Source of the DNA: an uncultured Bacteroidales bacterium
GTDB lineage: Bacteria; Bacteroidota; Bacteroidia; Bacteroidales; Paludibacteraceae
Direction: 5' to 3'
Length of the DNA stretch: 30,914 bases
Assembly (NCBI GenBank): GCA_900321775.1
Contig: ONXE01000002.1
Span: 11,647 to 42,560, forward strand
Shown here: positions 22,611 through 30,632 of the stretch, piece after piece
Layout of the letters: each line of letters begins with the position of its first letter
Numbering within the stretch: the stretch's first letter is position 1
Notes under the pieces: model-generated
Seen by the model: only the letters and a program-made list of their open reading frames with translations
Told to the model about the DNA's origin: nothing
Databases searched by the model: none
Translations under genes and position numbers: made by a program

Positions 22611-23324
22611 TTATTTCTTGCACTCCTTATTGCAGCTGAGGCACTTGTAAGCCAATCCGGCGAGAGCAGCGCCACAGAGCGGTGCTACGATGAAGAGCCA
22701 AAGTTGCGGCATAGCCAGCGCGTTCTCCGAGAAGATAGCCTGTGCGATGGAACGAGCGGGGTTGACAGAGGTGTTAGTCAGAGGGATGCTGATCAGGTGA
22801 ATCAGAGTGAGGCAGAGGCCGATAGCCACGCCGGCAAACTTACCGCATCCGTTCTTCTCGTCCGTTGCGCCAAGGATGACCATCAGGAAAACAAAGGTCA
22901 GCAGGCATTCTACCAGGAACGCACCGCCCATCGAAATATTCTGATAGCCGGCCATTTTGTCAGCAGCTCCGAAGAAATCGCCGTAGCCGTTAGCGGCAAA
23001 CGTACCAATCGCCATATTGGCAGCCTTGGCAATAGCGAACAGGATAGCAGCGGCAGCAATACCACCCAGAATCTGTGCGCACCAGTATGCGAGCATTTCC
23101 TTAACAGACATGCGGCCATTGATGCAAACACCCAATGAAACAGCAGGATTGAGGTGTGCGCCGGAGATATGACCGATAGCGTAAGCCATCGTCAGAACCG
23201 TCAGGCCAAAGGCCAACGAAACACCCAGAAAACCTACATGGCCAAAGATTGCGGTACCACAACCACCGAGTACCAGCCAAAACGTGCCTAAAAACTCAGC
23301 ACTCAACTTGTTTGAAAGTTTCAT
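22611..23324 (-). CDS. aqpZ: Aquaporin Z-like water channel
   Basis: A 237-aa MIP-family channel. NPA motifs at 'HLNPAVS' (59-61) and 'SVNPARS' (188-190); the selectivity filter residues His176, Thr185 and Arg191 match water-selective AqpZ rather than a glycerol facilitator. Six hydrophobic helices are visible. The C-terminus carries a Cys-rich 'CLSCNKECKK'. It lies 46 bases after the rlmI stop in an AT-rich gap without a clear promoter, so it may be the third gene of a - strand run (exonuclease, rlmI, aqpZ, thioesterase, phosphatase). Confidence 0.95.
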   Translation of the reverse strand: MKLSNKLSAEFLGTFWLVLGGCGTAIFGHVGFLGVSLAFGLTVLTMAYAIGHISGAHLNPAVSLGVCINGRMSVKEMLAYWCAQILGGIAAAAILFAIAKAANMAIGTFAANGYGDFFGAADKMAGYQNISMGGAFLVECLLTFVFLMVILGATDEKNGCGKFAGVAIGLCLTLIHLISIPLTNTSVNPARSIAQAIFSENALAMPQLWLFIVAPLCGAALAGLAYKCLSCNKECKK

Positions 23325-23370
23325 AATACTTAATGATTTAAAAGTTAATATGATGTTGATTAAACAAATG

Positions 23371-24573
23371 TTATTCTACCCACAAAACCAAGCCTTTCAG
23401 GTACTCGCCTTCGGGATGGTAGATGGAAATAGGATGGTCCTGCGGCTGATGCAACTGGTGCAGGATACGCACCTTGCGCCCCGACATAGCCGCAGCAGAG
23501 AACACTGCCAGACGGAACATGTCTTTGTCGATAGCCTGCGAGCAACTGAAGGTAAAGAGCAGACCGCCCTCTTTAATCATCTCAAAAGCCTTGGCGTTCA
23601 GTCGCTTATACCCTTGCAGCGCATGTTTGACAGCATCGCGGTGCTTGGCAAAAGCCGGCGGATCCAGGATAATCAGGTCGTACTTGTTCTCCGCATGGTC
23701 CAGGAAATGGAACGCGTCATCCACAAAAGCCTCGTGGTTCTTGCACTCGGGGAAATTACGCGCTACATTTTCATTCACCAACTCGATTGCCTTGGCGGAA
23801 CTGTCCACGGAATGCACCAGTTTGGCTCCTCCACGCAGGGCGTACACCGAGAATCCGCCGGTGTAGCAGAACATGTTCAAGACGGTTTTGTTCCGGGCAT
23901 ATTGCTCCACGAGAGCACGGTTCTCGCGTTGGTCCACAAAGAAGCCTGTTTTCTGCCCGCGCAGCCAGTCAATACCGAAGGTCAGCCCGTTTTCCATTGC
24001 CAAACAACTCGTAGTCTGCCCTATCAGGTAACAGTCTTTGCGCTCGTCCTCGGGGATAGGTGCCTTGTAGGGCAGCGTGCCTTCGGACTTATAATAGACG
24101 TTTTTCACCTCGGGAACAACCCTGCAAATGGCCTCGGCAATCTCCATGCGATGCTTGTGCATGCCTACACTATGCGCCTGCAGCACGGCAGTATCGTCGT
24201 AGATGTCAATCACCAGGCCGGGCAGAAAATCGCCTTCGCCATGTACCAGACGATAGGTGTTGTTATCCTCCCGAGAGAGTCGCGCGCTCTTACGGAGCCC
24301 GTTCGCAAAAGAGAGGCTCTTTTCCCAGAAATTATCCGGCAGATGGTCCGTGAAAAACTCCAGAATTCTGACAGCAATCGAGCCAACCTGCCAATGTCCT
24401 ACGCCCAACGTTTGGCCTTCGCTGCTTTGCACTACCACTAATTCGCCCTCTTCCGGGGCGTCGCCACGATGGTCTTTGTCCAAAACGACTTTGCGAATTG
24501 CACCCGAGAAAATCCAGGGATGAAATCGAAGAACGGATTCTTCCTTATGCTTATTGAGGATAACTGTTGTCAT
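23371..24573 (-). CDS. rlmI: 23S rRNA (cytosine(1962)-C5)-methyltransferase RlmI-like
   Basis: A 400-aa class I SAM-dependent RNA methyltransferase of the RlmI/RlmK family. N-terminal PUA domain (about residues 1-75, 'HPWIFSGAI'), an EEHEE-type spacer, then 'QKTGFFVDQREN' (about 210-222), SAM site 'VLNMFCYTGGFSVYA', 'ILDPPAFAK' and the C-terminal 'FTFSCSQ' with the catalytic Cys. It methylates C1962 of 23S rRNA in E. coli. The start ATG overlaps the exonuclease stop (ATGA, four bases), so both are one transcript. Confidence 0.9.
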   Translation of the reverse strand: MTTVILNKHKEESVLRFHPWIFSGAIRKVVLDKDHRGDAPEEGELVVVQSSEGQTLGVGHWQVGSIAVRILEFFTDHLPDNFWEKSLSFANGLRKSARLSREDNNTYRLVHGEGDFLPGLVIDIYDDTAVLQAHSVGMHKHRMEIAEAICRVVPEVKNVYYKSEGTLPYKAPIPEDERKDCYLIGQTTSCLAMENGLTFGIDWLRGQKTGFFVDQRENRALVEQYARNKTVLNMFCYTGGFSVYALRGGAKLVHSVDSSAKAIELVNENVARNFPECKNHEAFVDDAFHFLDHAENKYDLIILDPPAFAKHRDAVKHALQGYKRLNAKAFEMIKEGGLLFTFSCSQAIDKDMFRLAVFSAAAMSGRKVRILHQLHQPQDHPISIYHPEGEYLKGLVLWVE

Positions 24574-25310
24574 AGGCTATGAACGGGTTCTTGGGCCTCT
24601 TGAAGGTTACTGTTTGCGGCTTGTTCCTCGGCAGCCTTGCGTGCTGCAAGAACTTCCTGCTGATGCATCTGTTGCTCCAGCAACATTTCACGTTTCAGGC
24701 GCTCTGCAACGCGCGGAGAAAGAGGCTGCGTGGCCTTCAACTCCTTATATATGAGTAGGGTCGCCCACGCGTCCGTGGAGGCGTAGCGTGCCTGTTCGGG
24801 CGTGAGTTCGATGTTCTCCCAGTTGGTCAACTGCTGCGATTTGCTGATTTTCTTGCCGAAGCAGATGGCAAAAATCTTCTGGAGCCCCAAATCCAAAATA
24901 CCGTACTGCCCTACCATCCGCTGCACATCAATACAGTTCTTGGGCTCAAAATTGCGGCGAAGTCGCAAGGCGTTCAGGTCGTCCTTGAAGGCAAGACCTA
25001 TTTTGCACACTTTGGGGTTGGCAAAAAACGCGGCCAGCTCCTCCGGCATGCCTATCCGATTCAACTGAAAAAGGTAACACCGTTCCTCCGTGGCAATCTG
25101 TACCAGCGCCACGGGATAATGTTGCCCCTTCACAAAAGAGGGACGTGTCTCTGTATCCACTCCTACCATCTTTTGCGCATTCAAATAGGCTACCGCATCT
25201 GCCACTTGCTCCGGCAGATTGATGACAAAAGTTTCCCCTTCAAATGCCACAATTGGCATATTATTTACCAAATCTTTATCAATTCGGTGCAAAAACGTAT
25301 TTTTCTTCAT
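24570..25310 (-). CDS. DEDDy-type 3'-5' exonuclease (RNase D-like)
   Basis: A 246-aa 3'-5' exonuclease with the RNase D fold. Exo I is VDTETRPSF (Asp52, Glu54), Exo II 'KIGLAFKDDLNAL' (Asp110 region), Exo III 'ARYASTDAWATL' with Tyr176 and Asp180. A C-terminal basic/Gln-rich tail (about 205-246) has coiled-coil character. ATG 25310 is chosen: 'IDKDLVNNMPIVAFEG' aligns with the usual N-terminus and the predicted mRNA start is about 50 bases upstream; the frame further upstream runs through the promoter. Pairing with rlmI suggests a role in rRNA or tRNA maturation, which is inference. Confidence 0.9.
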   Translation of the reverse strand: MKKNTFLHRIDKDLVNNMPIVAFEGETFVINLPEQVADAVAYLNAQKMVGVDTETRPSFVKGQHYPVALVQIATEERCYLFQLNRIGMPEELAAFFANPKVCKIGLAFKDDLNALRLRRNFEPKNCIDVQRMVGQYGILDLGLQKIFAICFGKKISKSQQLTNWENIELTPEQARYASTDAWATLLIYKELKATQPLSPRVAERLKREMLLEQQMHQQEVLAARKAAEEQAANSNLQEAQEPVHSL

Positions 25311-25366
25311 CACCTGTTTTTCGCTCGTTTTCTCAGCAAAAAAGCGCTTTGGAACGAAATCGGGTG

Positions 25367-25397
25367 CAAAGTTAATAAAAATTTTTGACATATCAAA
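25367..25397 (-). promoter_or_regulatory. Promoter of the exonuclease-rlmI operon
   Basis: On the reverse strand: TTTG (25397-25394), 19-base spacer, TAACTTTG (25374-25367). Its -33 element is separated by one base from that of the divergent promoter. Confidence 0.82.
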
Positions 25398-25398
25398 A

Positions 25399-25430
25399 TT
25401 TGGTGGAATGAAAATTTTTTTGTAACTTTG
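25399..25430 (+). promoter_or_regulatory. Promoter of the LytTR regulator operon
   Basis: TTTG at 25399-25402, 20-base spacer, TAACTTTG at 25423-25430. ATG 25458 follows a 5' leader containing AAGGA. Confidence 0.84.
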
Positions 25431-25457
25431 CACCGCCTTTTGGCAAAAAAGGAAAAA

Positions 25458-26363
25458 ATGGGCACAAAACACTACATACCGGACTACCTGACTACACGCC
25501 AAAATCTAACTCGTTTGGTGCTGTGGACAGCGCTCTATGCCTGGCTTTTCATCTCCATCTACCAGCCTTTCAACTCGCGTCAATGGGTACCGGATATGAC
25601 CGAGTTGCAGTACTTCCTTTTCGGCACGCTGGTGGTGGTCACCGCGATGACAATTATTGCAATTTCTCGAATAGGAATGTGCTATTATTGCAAAAAACAT
25701 TCACTTTCCTATTTCCAATACGCACTTTGGGTCGCGGCAGAAATTATGGGCACGTCGCTTTTTTATGCTCTTTTCCCGATTATATTTGTCCATAATGACG
25801 GTGAACGGTTTCTCTCCAGTTGGGGAAGCGCAGCCATCTACACCTTCTTCATCCTGCTTATCCCGTATGCGATAGTCATACTGGCCTTGATAATGTTCCA
25901 TTACCGAGACCAACTGGAAGCTATTGAGGCCCGCAAACAGGCCATGGATGACGAGCCGCAGAACCCTTTGCCGGATATGTTCAATTTCTACGACGACAAA
26001 AACGAGCTCAAGCTCTCGCTCCGGCCGGACACGCTGTATTATCTGGAGGCCGCTGACAACTACGTCATGATACACTACTCCGCCCAAGGCAAACTACAGC
26101 ACTACATGCTTAGAGCCACCCTGCGCGACATCGAGGAGAAGTTTCAGGACGTAGGCCTCAGACGGACACACCGCTCGTATATCGTCAATTTCTCAAGGGT
26201 CAAACTGCTCAAACGCACCAACGAGGGCTTGATGATAGACTTCGACATGGAGGGCGTGCCCAACATTCCCGTTTCCAAAACCTATATGGACACGGTGATG
26301 GAGCAACTGGTCAATGCACGAGAGCAGGAAGATGATGAAACTTTATATCAACACTTTAAATAA
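25458..26363 (+). CDS. Membrane-bound LytTR-family transcription regulator
   Basis: A 301-aa protein with four predicted membrane helices (about 19-37, 50-70, 88-110, 124-148), a linker, then a LytTR DNA-binding domain (about 190-290: 'DTLYYLEAADNYVMIHY', 'LRRTHRSYIVNFSRVKLL', 'IPVSKTYMDTV'). LytTR regulators normally have a phospho-receiver; here the sensor part is replaced by the membrane module, so it probably senses a membrane or periplasmic signal directly. ATG 25458 has a purine-rich AAAAAGGAAAA before it; an in-frame upstream TTG lies in the promoter. It is seven bases from the coiled-coil gene, in one operon with upp. Confidence 0.9.
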   Translation: MGTKHYIPDYLTTRQNLTRLVLWTALYAWLFISIYQPFNSRQWVPDMTELQYFLFGTLVVVTAMTIIAISRIGMCYYCKKHSLSYFQYALWVAAEIMGTSLFYALFPIIFVHNDGERFLSSWGSAAIYTFFILLIPYAIVILALIMFHYRDQLEAIEARKQAMDDEPQNPLPDMFNFYDDKNELKLSLRPDTLYYLEAADNYVMIHYSAQGKLQHYMLRATLRDIEEKFQDVGLRRTHRSYIVNFSRVKLLKRTNEGLMIDFDMEGVPNIPVSKTYMDTVMEQLVNAREQEDDETLYQHFK

Positions 26364-26370
26364 TACTACA

Positions 26371-27045
26371 ATGAAAAAGATTCTTTGTTCCGCAGTCCTG
26401 GCGACTGCTATGCTGATGGGGATCAATGCTGATGAGTACAAGCATGTCTCTCCCATTACTATTCAACTGATTGAGTTCAACATGGATACCATGCGCGCTG
26501 CTTCTGACGGCAACCTGGACCTGTATCTCACCCATCTCTCTTCGCTGCAAAACGACCTGGAGAAACAGAGCAAGGATATAGTAGCTGCCCAGAAGAACCT
26601 CAAGTCGGAGAAGAAACTCTATGACGCACAAGTTGCTTTCATGAAGAAACGTCAGGGAATGGTAAAGAATGCGAAGAAGTTCTTCGAAACTGAAGGGAAG
26701 AACTACGAGTCGCAGATCAAAGACATCAAAAAACAGTATGACCTGATTCAGAAGATGACCGATGTGTCGAGCGTAGCCATGCAGGAGCAACTGGCGCTGC
26801 TCCGCCGTTTGGAGGACGACTGCAACGAGCGCAAAGCCAACGCTGCACAGATGATTCAGAAAATCGCCGAAAACGACGAGAAGCGAATCGACCACGCTTA
26901 CGAAATGCTGAGCCAGTACATCATTGAGATCAACGACAAAACCACGCGTCTGGACAATCTGGCCACACAGACCAAGAGCCATCTGGACATCGTAAAGGCC
27001 CAAATCAAGAGCATTAAAGATCAAGCCAAAGCGGCTAAGAAATAA
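26371..27045 (+). CDS. Exported coiled-coil protein, unknown function
   Basis: A 224-aa protein: signal peptide MKKILCSAVLATAMLMGINA, then an almost continuous coiled coil with heptad Leu/Met and Glu/Lys ('LQNDLEKQSKDIVAAQKNLK', 'EIDDK'-type repeats to the C-terminus 'IKDQAKAAKK'). It is predicted periplasmic. No known family is recognised with confidence. It lies seven bases after the LytTR gene and two before upp, so it should be co-expressed with the regulator. ATG 26371 is used; the longer frame upstream is the LytTR gene read in another frame. Confidence 0.78.
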   Translation: MKKILCSAVLATAMLMGINADEYKHVSPITIQLIEFNMDTMRAASDGNLDLYLTHLSSLQNDLEKQSKDIVAAQKNLKSEKKLYDAQVAFMKKRQGMVKNAKKFFETEGKNYESQIKDIKKQYDLIQKMTDVSSVAMQEQLALLRRLEDDCNERKANAAQMIQKIAENDEKRIDHAYEMLSQYIIEINDKTTRLDNLATQTKSHLDIVKAQIKSIKDQAKAAKK

Positions 27046-27047
27046 AC

Positions 27048-27704
27048 ATGAAAGTAATCAATTTTGCAGAGCAGAATTCTGTCATCAACACGTTCCTGCG
27101 CGAGCTTCGTTCGGTGGATATACAATGCGACAGCATGCGTTTCCGCCGCAACATCGAACGCATAGGCGAAGTTATGGCCTACGAACTGAGCAAGACGCTC
27201 CATTACGAGGCAGAGACCATCATGACGCCTCTCGCCCCCACAGAAATGAACGTCTTGCGTGACCGGATTGTGCTGGCTACCGTCCTCCGGGCAGGTTTAC
27301 CCCTGCACAGCGGTTTCTTCAACTATTTCGACAGCGCGGAAAACGCGTTCGTCTCGGCCTACCGACGCTACACCGACGAAAGCCAGACCAATGTGGAAAT
27401 AGTGGTTGAATACATGGCTGCACCTTCGCTGGAGGGCAAAGTGCTCATTCTCGCGGATCCTATGCTGGCTACCGGCGGTTCGATGGAACTGGCCTACACA
27501 GCCCTTCTGCGTAATGGCACCCCCAAAGAGGTACATTTCGCCTCCGTCATCGCCTCCCAACAGGCAGTGGATTATCTCCGGAAGATCATGCCTGAGAATG
27601 CCACTCTCTGGGTAGGGGCTATCGACCCTATCCTCAACGAGCACAAGTACATCGTGCCCGGGTTGGGAGATGCCGGAGATTTGTGCTTCGGAACGAAACT
27701 CTAA
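27048..27704 (+). CDS. upp: Uracil phosphoribosyltransferase
   Basis: Pyrimidine salvage enzyme making UMP from uracil and PRPP, 218 aa. PRPP loop 'LILADPMLATGGSM' (about 133-146) and the uracil-binding end 'VPGLGDAGDLCFGT' are plain; 'VLRAGLPLHSGF' gives the conserved Arg-Ala-Gly segment. The final element reads GDAGDL where GDAGDR is usual in the family, a substitution I note only. Close packing after the coiled-coil gene and before the VanZ-like gene indicates one operon. Confidence 0.92.
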   Translation: MKVINFAEQNSVINTFLRELRSVDIQCDSMRFRRNIERIGEVMAYELSKTLHYEAETIMTPLAPTEMNVLRDRIVLATVLRAGLPLHSGFFNYFDSAENAFVSAYRRYTDESQTNVEIVVEYMAAPSLEGKVLILADPMLATGGSMELAYTALLRNGTPKEVHFASVIASQQAVDYLRKIMPENATLWVGAIDPILNEHKYIVPGLGDAGDLCFGTKL

Positions 27705-27720
27705 TCTGCCCTACGTACTG

Positions 27721-28116
27721 ATGATTAAGCGAATAGGACACTTTTTGATAGCATACTGGCCCTCACTTTTTGTGGGAGCCGGTATTGTCTATCTATCCCT
27801 GTTCCACGCAGCCTCACTGCAACTGGATGTCAGCAACCCTGACAAATTCTCCCACCTGGTGGCCTATCTGGTTTGGACTTGCTGTCTGACAGGCGACTTG
27901 TGGCGGGACCGTGTCTCGTTTAACCGGCGCGTCTTCTGGGGGCTCATCTTCCCCATCATCTTTGGTGGCATCATCGAGCTACTACAAGCCTATTTCTTTC
28001 CGCCCCGCGCCGGCGAATGGCTCGACTGGTACGCCGACTTCTCGGGCACCGTACTCGGTTTTGTTATGGTGGACATACTCTGCCGCTTTTTCCCGCCTAA
28101 ACCCAAACATTCATGA
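27721..28116 (+). CDS. VanZ-like small membrane protein
   Basis: A 131-aa protein with about four hydrophobic segments ('HFLIAYWPSLFVGAGIVYLSL', 'FSHLVAYLVWTCCL', 'VFWGLIFPIIFGGIIELL', 'SGTVLGFVMVDIL') and the VanZ signature 'FSHLVAY' plus 'REWLDWYADFSGT'-type polar turn ('GEWLDWYADFSG'). VanZ-like proteins give glycopeptide tolerance in enterococci, but most homologues have no known role. Start ATG 27721 follows the upp stop by 16 bases; its stop overlaps dprA by four bases (ATGA). Confidence 0.85.
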   Translation: MIKRIGHFLIAYWPSLFVGAGIVYLSLFHAASLQLDVSNPDKFSHLVAYLVWTCCLTGDLWRDRVSFNRRVFWGLIFPIIFGGIIELLQAYFFPPRAGEWLDWYADFSGTVLGFVMVDILCRFFPPKPKHS

Positions 28117-29207
28117 ATCCGCAGACCGACACAGCCGCTTTGCGTGCCATCATGGCTCTGCCGCTCCTGCCGGGAGTGGGATTGAAGCATGCCAAGGAAC
28201 TGATCCGGCACTACGGCTCGGCACAGGCGGCTATCGAGAACGACCATAGCCTGGAGGGCATCCACGAGGCGATGCAACGCGTGGACCGCGAACTGCTGTT
28301 CATTGACAAGCATCACCTGCAGACCTACTATTTCGAGGACGAGGACTACCCTCGGCGCCTCGCCCAGTGCCCCGATTGTCCGCTGCTGCTCTTCGGCAAA
28401 GGCAACATCCGACCCAATGACGGCAAGTTTGTCTCTATTGTGGGTACACGCCAACCTTCAGACCGCGGCAAGCAACTATGTCGCGAACTCGTCTTAGATC
28501 TGGCGGCCAAAGTGCCGGACGTGACTATCGTCAGCGGCTTGGCTTATGGCATCGACGTCACGGCCCATCGCGCCGCCATCGAAGCCGGACTGCCCACCCT
28601 TATCATCCCGGGCCACGGGCTGGACCGCATCTATCCCGCCATGCACAGGCAAGTGGCTATTCAAGCCCTCGAGAAAGGCGGCATCCTCACCGAATATATG
28701 AGTGAAACCGAGCCCCACGGACCTAATTTCGTGGCTCGCAACCGCATCATCGCCGGAATGGCAGATGCTGTCATCGTTGTCGAAAGTCGCCTCAAGGGCG
28801 GGTCACTCATCACCGCAGACATCGCCTTCTCCTACAACCGCGACCTCTTCGCCTTTCCGGGAAGGCCATCCGACCAGAACTCGGCAGGCTGCAACTGGCT
28901 CATCAAGAACGACCAGGCACGCCTTATTGAATGCGCCGACGACCTCATCCGTGCCATGCGCTGGCAGCCCATGCAGGCTGGCGACGACGGCTATCAAACG
29001 GTGCTCGACCAGCTCTTTATCGACCTTGCACCCGAGGAACAGGCGCTGATGGACATCCTCCATCAAAACGAAGAAGGCATACACGTCAACTCGCTTGTTA
29101 CCGAGACGCATATGCCATACGCAGCCACTTCCGCGCTGCTGTTCCAAATGGAACTGCGCGGACTCGTACGCTCCCTTCCGGGAGGGCTGTACCGCGCAGT
29201 TAGATAA
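28113..29207 (+). CDS. dprA: DNA processing protein DprA
   Basis: A 364-aa DprA/Smf protein that in natural transformation hands single-stranded DNA to RecA. N-terminal HhH-like helices ('LPGVGLKHAKELIRHYG'), Rossmann-like core 'VSIVGTRQPSDRGK', 'IVSGLAYGIDVTAHRAAI', 'RNRIIAGMADAVIVVES', 'GGSLITADIAFSYNRDLFAFPG', then a C-terminal winged helix ('INVNSLVTETHMP'-like segment near 29080). Length is normal. Four-base overlap with the VanZ-like gene suggests coupled translation. Transformation genes other than this and recO are not in view. Confidence 0.93.
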   Translation: MNPQTDTAALRAIMALPLLPGVGLKHAKELIRHYGSAQAAIENDHSLEGIHEAMQRVDRELLFIDKHHLQTYYFEDEDYPRRLAQCPDCPLLLFGKGNIRPNDGKFVSIVGTRQPSDRGKQLCRELVLDLAAKVPDVTIVSGLAYGIDVTAHRAAIEAGLPTLIIPGHGLDRIYPAMHRQVAIQALEKGGILTEYMSETEPHGPNFVARNRIIAGMADAVIVVESRLKGGSLITADIAFSYNRDLFAFPGRPSDQNSAGCNWLIKNDQARLIECADDLIRAMRWQPMQAGDDGYQTVLDQLFIDLAPEEQALMDILHQNEEGIHVNSLVTETHMPYAATSALLFQMELRGLVRSLPGGLYRAVR

Positions 29208-29216
29208 TCACTATTC

Positions 29217-29609
29217 TTACTTGAAGTAACCGAAGAGCCCGCGACGTTTGGGATGCTCCAGACGTGCCTCATCCTCTGATTCGAGAGGCTCCATAACCGG
29301 CTTCTCTGCCGCAGCATTCCATTCCTGGCGATCCTCAATGTCGCCTACCTGCTGCTTGATATAGCCGATAGCATTCTGCAATCCTTCCAAGAAATGCGCA
29401 AAATCTTCTTTGTATAAAAACACTTTGTGCTTCTCGAAAGTCGGGGCCACTTCTGCCTCCGATGCAGTACGTTTGCTCTCTGTGATGCAGATAAACAAAT
29501 CCGCATTGCGGTCTTTCCTAACATCTATGTAATAGATGCGGCGACCGGCTTTGACTGAATGGGAGTAAACGATTTCAGGCTCGTTTCCTCGTAAATTTTC
29601 CGATTTCAT
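29217..29609 (-). CDS. DUF3276 protein, PUR-alpha-like nucleic-acid binder
   Basis: A 130-aa protein of the Bacteroidota DUF3276 family, which has the PUR-alpha fold. 'IVYSHSVKAGRRIYYIDVRKD' and 'LFICITESKR' are the first strands, and 'FEKHKVFLYKEDFAHFLEGL' the helix that closes the PUR repeat. The C-terminal third (about 90-130) is acidic then basic ('HPKRRGLFGYFK'). PUR proteins bind single-stranded purine-rich DNA or RNA. It is convergent with dprA with nine bases between, and has its own promoter at 29714-29745. Confidence 0.88.
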   Translation of the reverse strand: MKSENLRGNEPEIVYSHSVKAGRRIYYIDVRKDRNADLFICITESKRTASEAEVAPTFEKHKVFLYKEDFAHFLEGLQNAIGYIKQQVGDIEDRQEWNAAAEKPVMEPLESEDEARLEHPKRRGLFGYFK

Positions 29610-29713
29610 TTCTTTTCACTATGTTCATAATAACGCTTAGTCCTGTCCCGGAACGAACCCTTTACTTTTCTATCCTAAATGAACACACCATGCGTCGGTT
29701 TCCAAATCGGACG
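29610..29713 (-). other. 5' leader of the DUF3276 mRNA
   Basis: The predicted transcription start near 29708 gives a leader of about 100 bases. Reverse-strand sequence just before the ATG reads GTGAAAAGAA, purine-rich. No hairpin strong enough to call an attenuator was seen. Confidence 0.45.
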
Positions 29714-29745
29714 CAAAATTACTACATTTTGAGCAATTATGCAAA
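29714..29745 (-). promoter_or_regulatory. Promoter of the DUF3276 gene
   Basis: Reverse strand: TTTG (29745-29742), 20-base spacer, TAATTTTG (29721-29714). The gene starts about 100 bases downstream. Confidence 0.78.
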
Positions 29746-29867
29746 TTTCCCCACGCAAAAAGCGTCAAATTGTACCTTTTTGTGCCCATATTGCTACTTT
29801 ATTTTGCATTTATACGCCCTTTTTGCCACTTTTAGCGGTCCCTCCTTCCCGCAAAAACATCCATATA

Positions 29868-29902
29868 TTTATGAGACCGCCTTGGGACTCTCTTGCATAC
29901 AT
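29868..29902. repeat. Second copy of the TTTATGAGACC box and 11-nt CTTG units
   Basis: TTTATGAGACCGC (29868-29880) then CTTGGGACTCT (29881-29891) and CTTGCATACAT (29892-29902), exactly 11 apart. The box is one base different from that at 13081, and the second unit is identical to the first unit there. It lies 66 bases before the -33 element of the nitroreductase promoter. Confidence 0.75.
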
Positions 29903-29968
29903 CCGGGGTCAGAGAAACGGTCTTTCTGCCCCAAAAACGCATTTTTCTTGCATTTTATTTGCGAAAGA

Positions 29969-30000
29969 CTTGGTCATGTCAAAAATTATTACTACCTTTG
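29969..30000 (+). promoter_or_regulatory. Promoter of the lipoprotein nitroreductase gene
   Basis: CTTG at 29969-29972, 20-base spacer, TACCTTTG at 29993-30000. ATG 30034 is 33 bases downstream. Confidence 0.83.
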
Positions 30001-30033
30001 TCGGCAAATTTTGAACAACAAACTATCAAATCA

Positions 30034-30627
30034 ATGAAACGTTTCATCCTTTTTGCACTGGCGGCAATAGCATTTGTCGGGTGCAGCAAACAACCAAACA
30101 GTATGAAAAACGAAGTCTATAACAACATTATGACGCGCGTCAGCGTGCGCCAATTCACGGGCGAGAAGATCTCTGCCGAGCAAATCGACACACTCCTTCG
30201 TGCCGCCATGGCTGCTCCGTCGGCCATCAACAAACAGCCTTGGGCTTTCATCGTGGTTACCGACGAAGGCATCATCTCCCGTCTGGGCGAGGAGTTGCCA
30301 TTCTCGCGCTGCAGCAACCATCCTGCCTGCGCTATCGTGCCCTGTGGTGACCTCAGCAAAGCCATAGAGGGCGATATGGCAGCTTTCTGGATCAATGATG
30401 TCTCTGCGGCTACAGAGAATCTGTTGCTGGCCGCACACAGCATGGGTCTCGGAGCGGTTTGGACCGGAGTTCATCCCAACATGGAGCGCATGGCTCAGGT
30501 ACAAGGTATCCTGGGATTGCCCGAGCACATTATCCCGCTCTGCATAGTGCCCGTAGGCGTTCCTGCCGAGCAACCCGAGGTGAAGGACAAGTTCCGCACC
30601 GACAATATCCACTACAACGGATGGTGA
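30034..30627 (+). CDS. Nitroreductase-family lipoprotein
   Basis: A 197-aa FMN-dependent nitroreductase-fold protein with an N-terminal lipoprotein signal MKRFILFALAAIAFVGC, predicted lipidated at Cys17. Family motifs are 'VSVRQFTGEKISAEQI' (the Arg-rich start binding FMN phosphate), 'APSAINKQPWAFIVV', 'AATENLLLAAHSMGLGAVW' and 'LCIVPVGVP'. Export on a lipid anchor is unusual for an enzyme using NAD(P)H, so either an alternative electron donor or an intracellular start must be considered; MKNEVYNNI at an internal Met (about residue 24) is such an alternative. The promoter at 29969 favours ATG 30034. Confidence 0.88.
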   Translation: MKRFILFALAAIAFVGCSKQPNSMKNEVYNNIMTRVSVRQFTGEKISAEQIDTLLRAAMAAPSAINKQPWAFIVVTDEGIISRLGEELPFSRCSNHPACAIVPCGDLSKAIEGDMAAFWINDVSAATENLLLAAHSMGLGAVWTGVHPNMERMAQVQGILGLPEHIIPLCIVPVGVPAEQPEVKDKFRTDNIHYNGW

Positions 30628-30632
30628 TTATC

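Noticed and set aside
23284..24441. Plus-strand frame of 385 codons opposite rlmI
   Set aside because: The reverse-strand gene has every RlmI motif; the plus frame has no recognisable domain and crosses the aquaporin start.
25311..25502. Longer N-terminus for the exonuclease
   Set aside because: The upstream frame passes through both divergent promoters and has no similarity to the family; the conserved start aligns at 25310.
29621..30037. Plus-strand frame of 138 codons between DUF3276 and the nitroreductase
   Set aside because: Rich in Cys, Phe, His and Tyr, spans the DUF3276 promoter, the 11-nt repeat and the nitroreductase promoter, so it is intergenic sequence that happens to be open.
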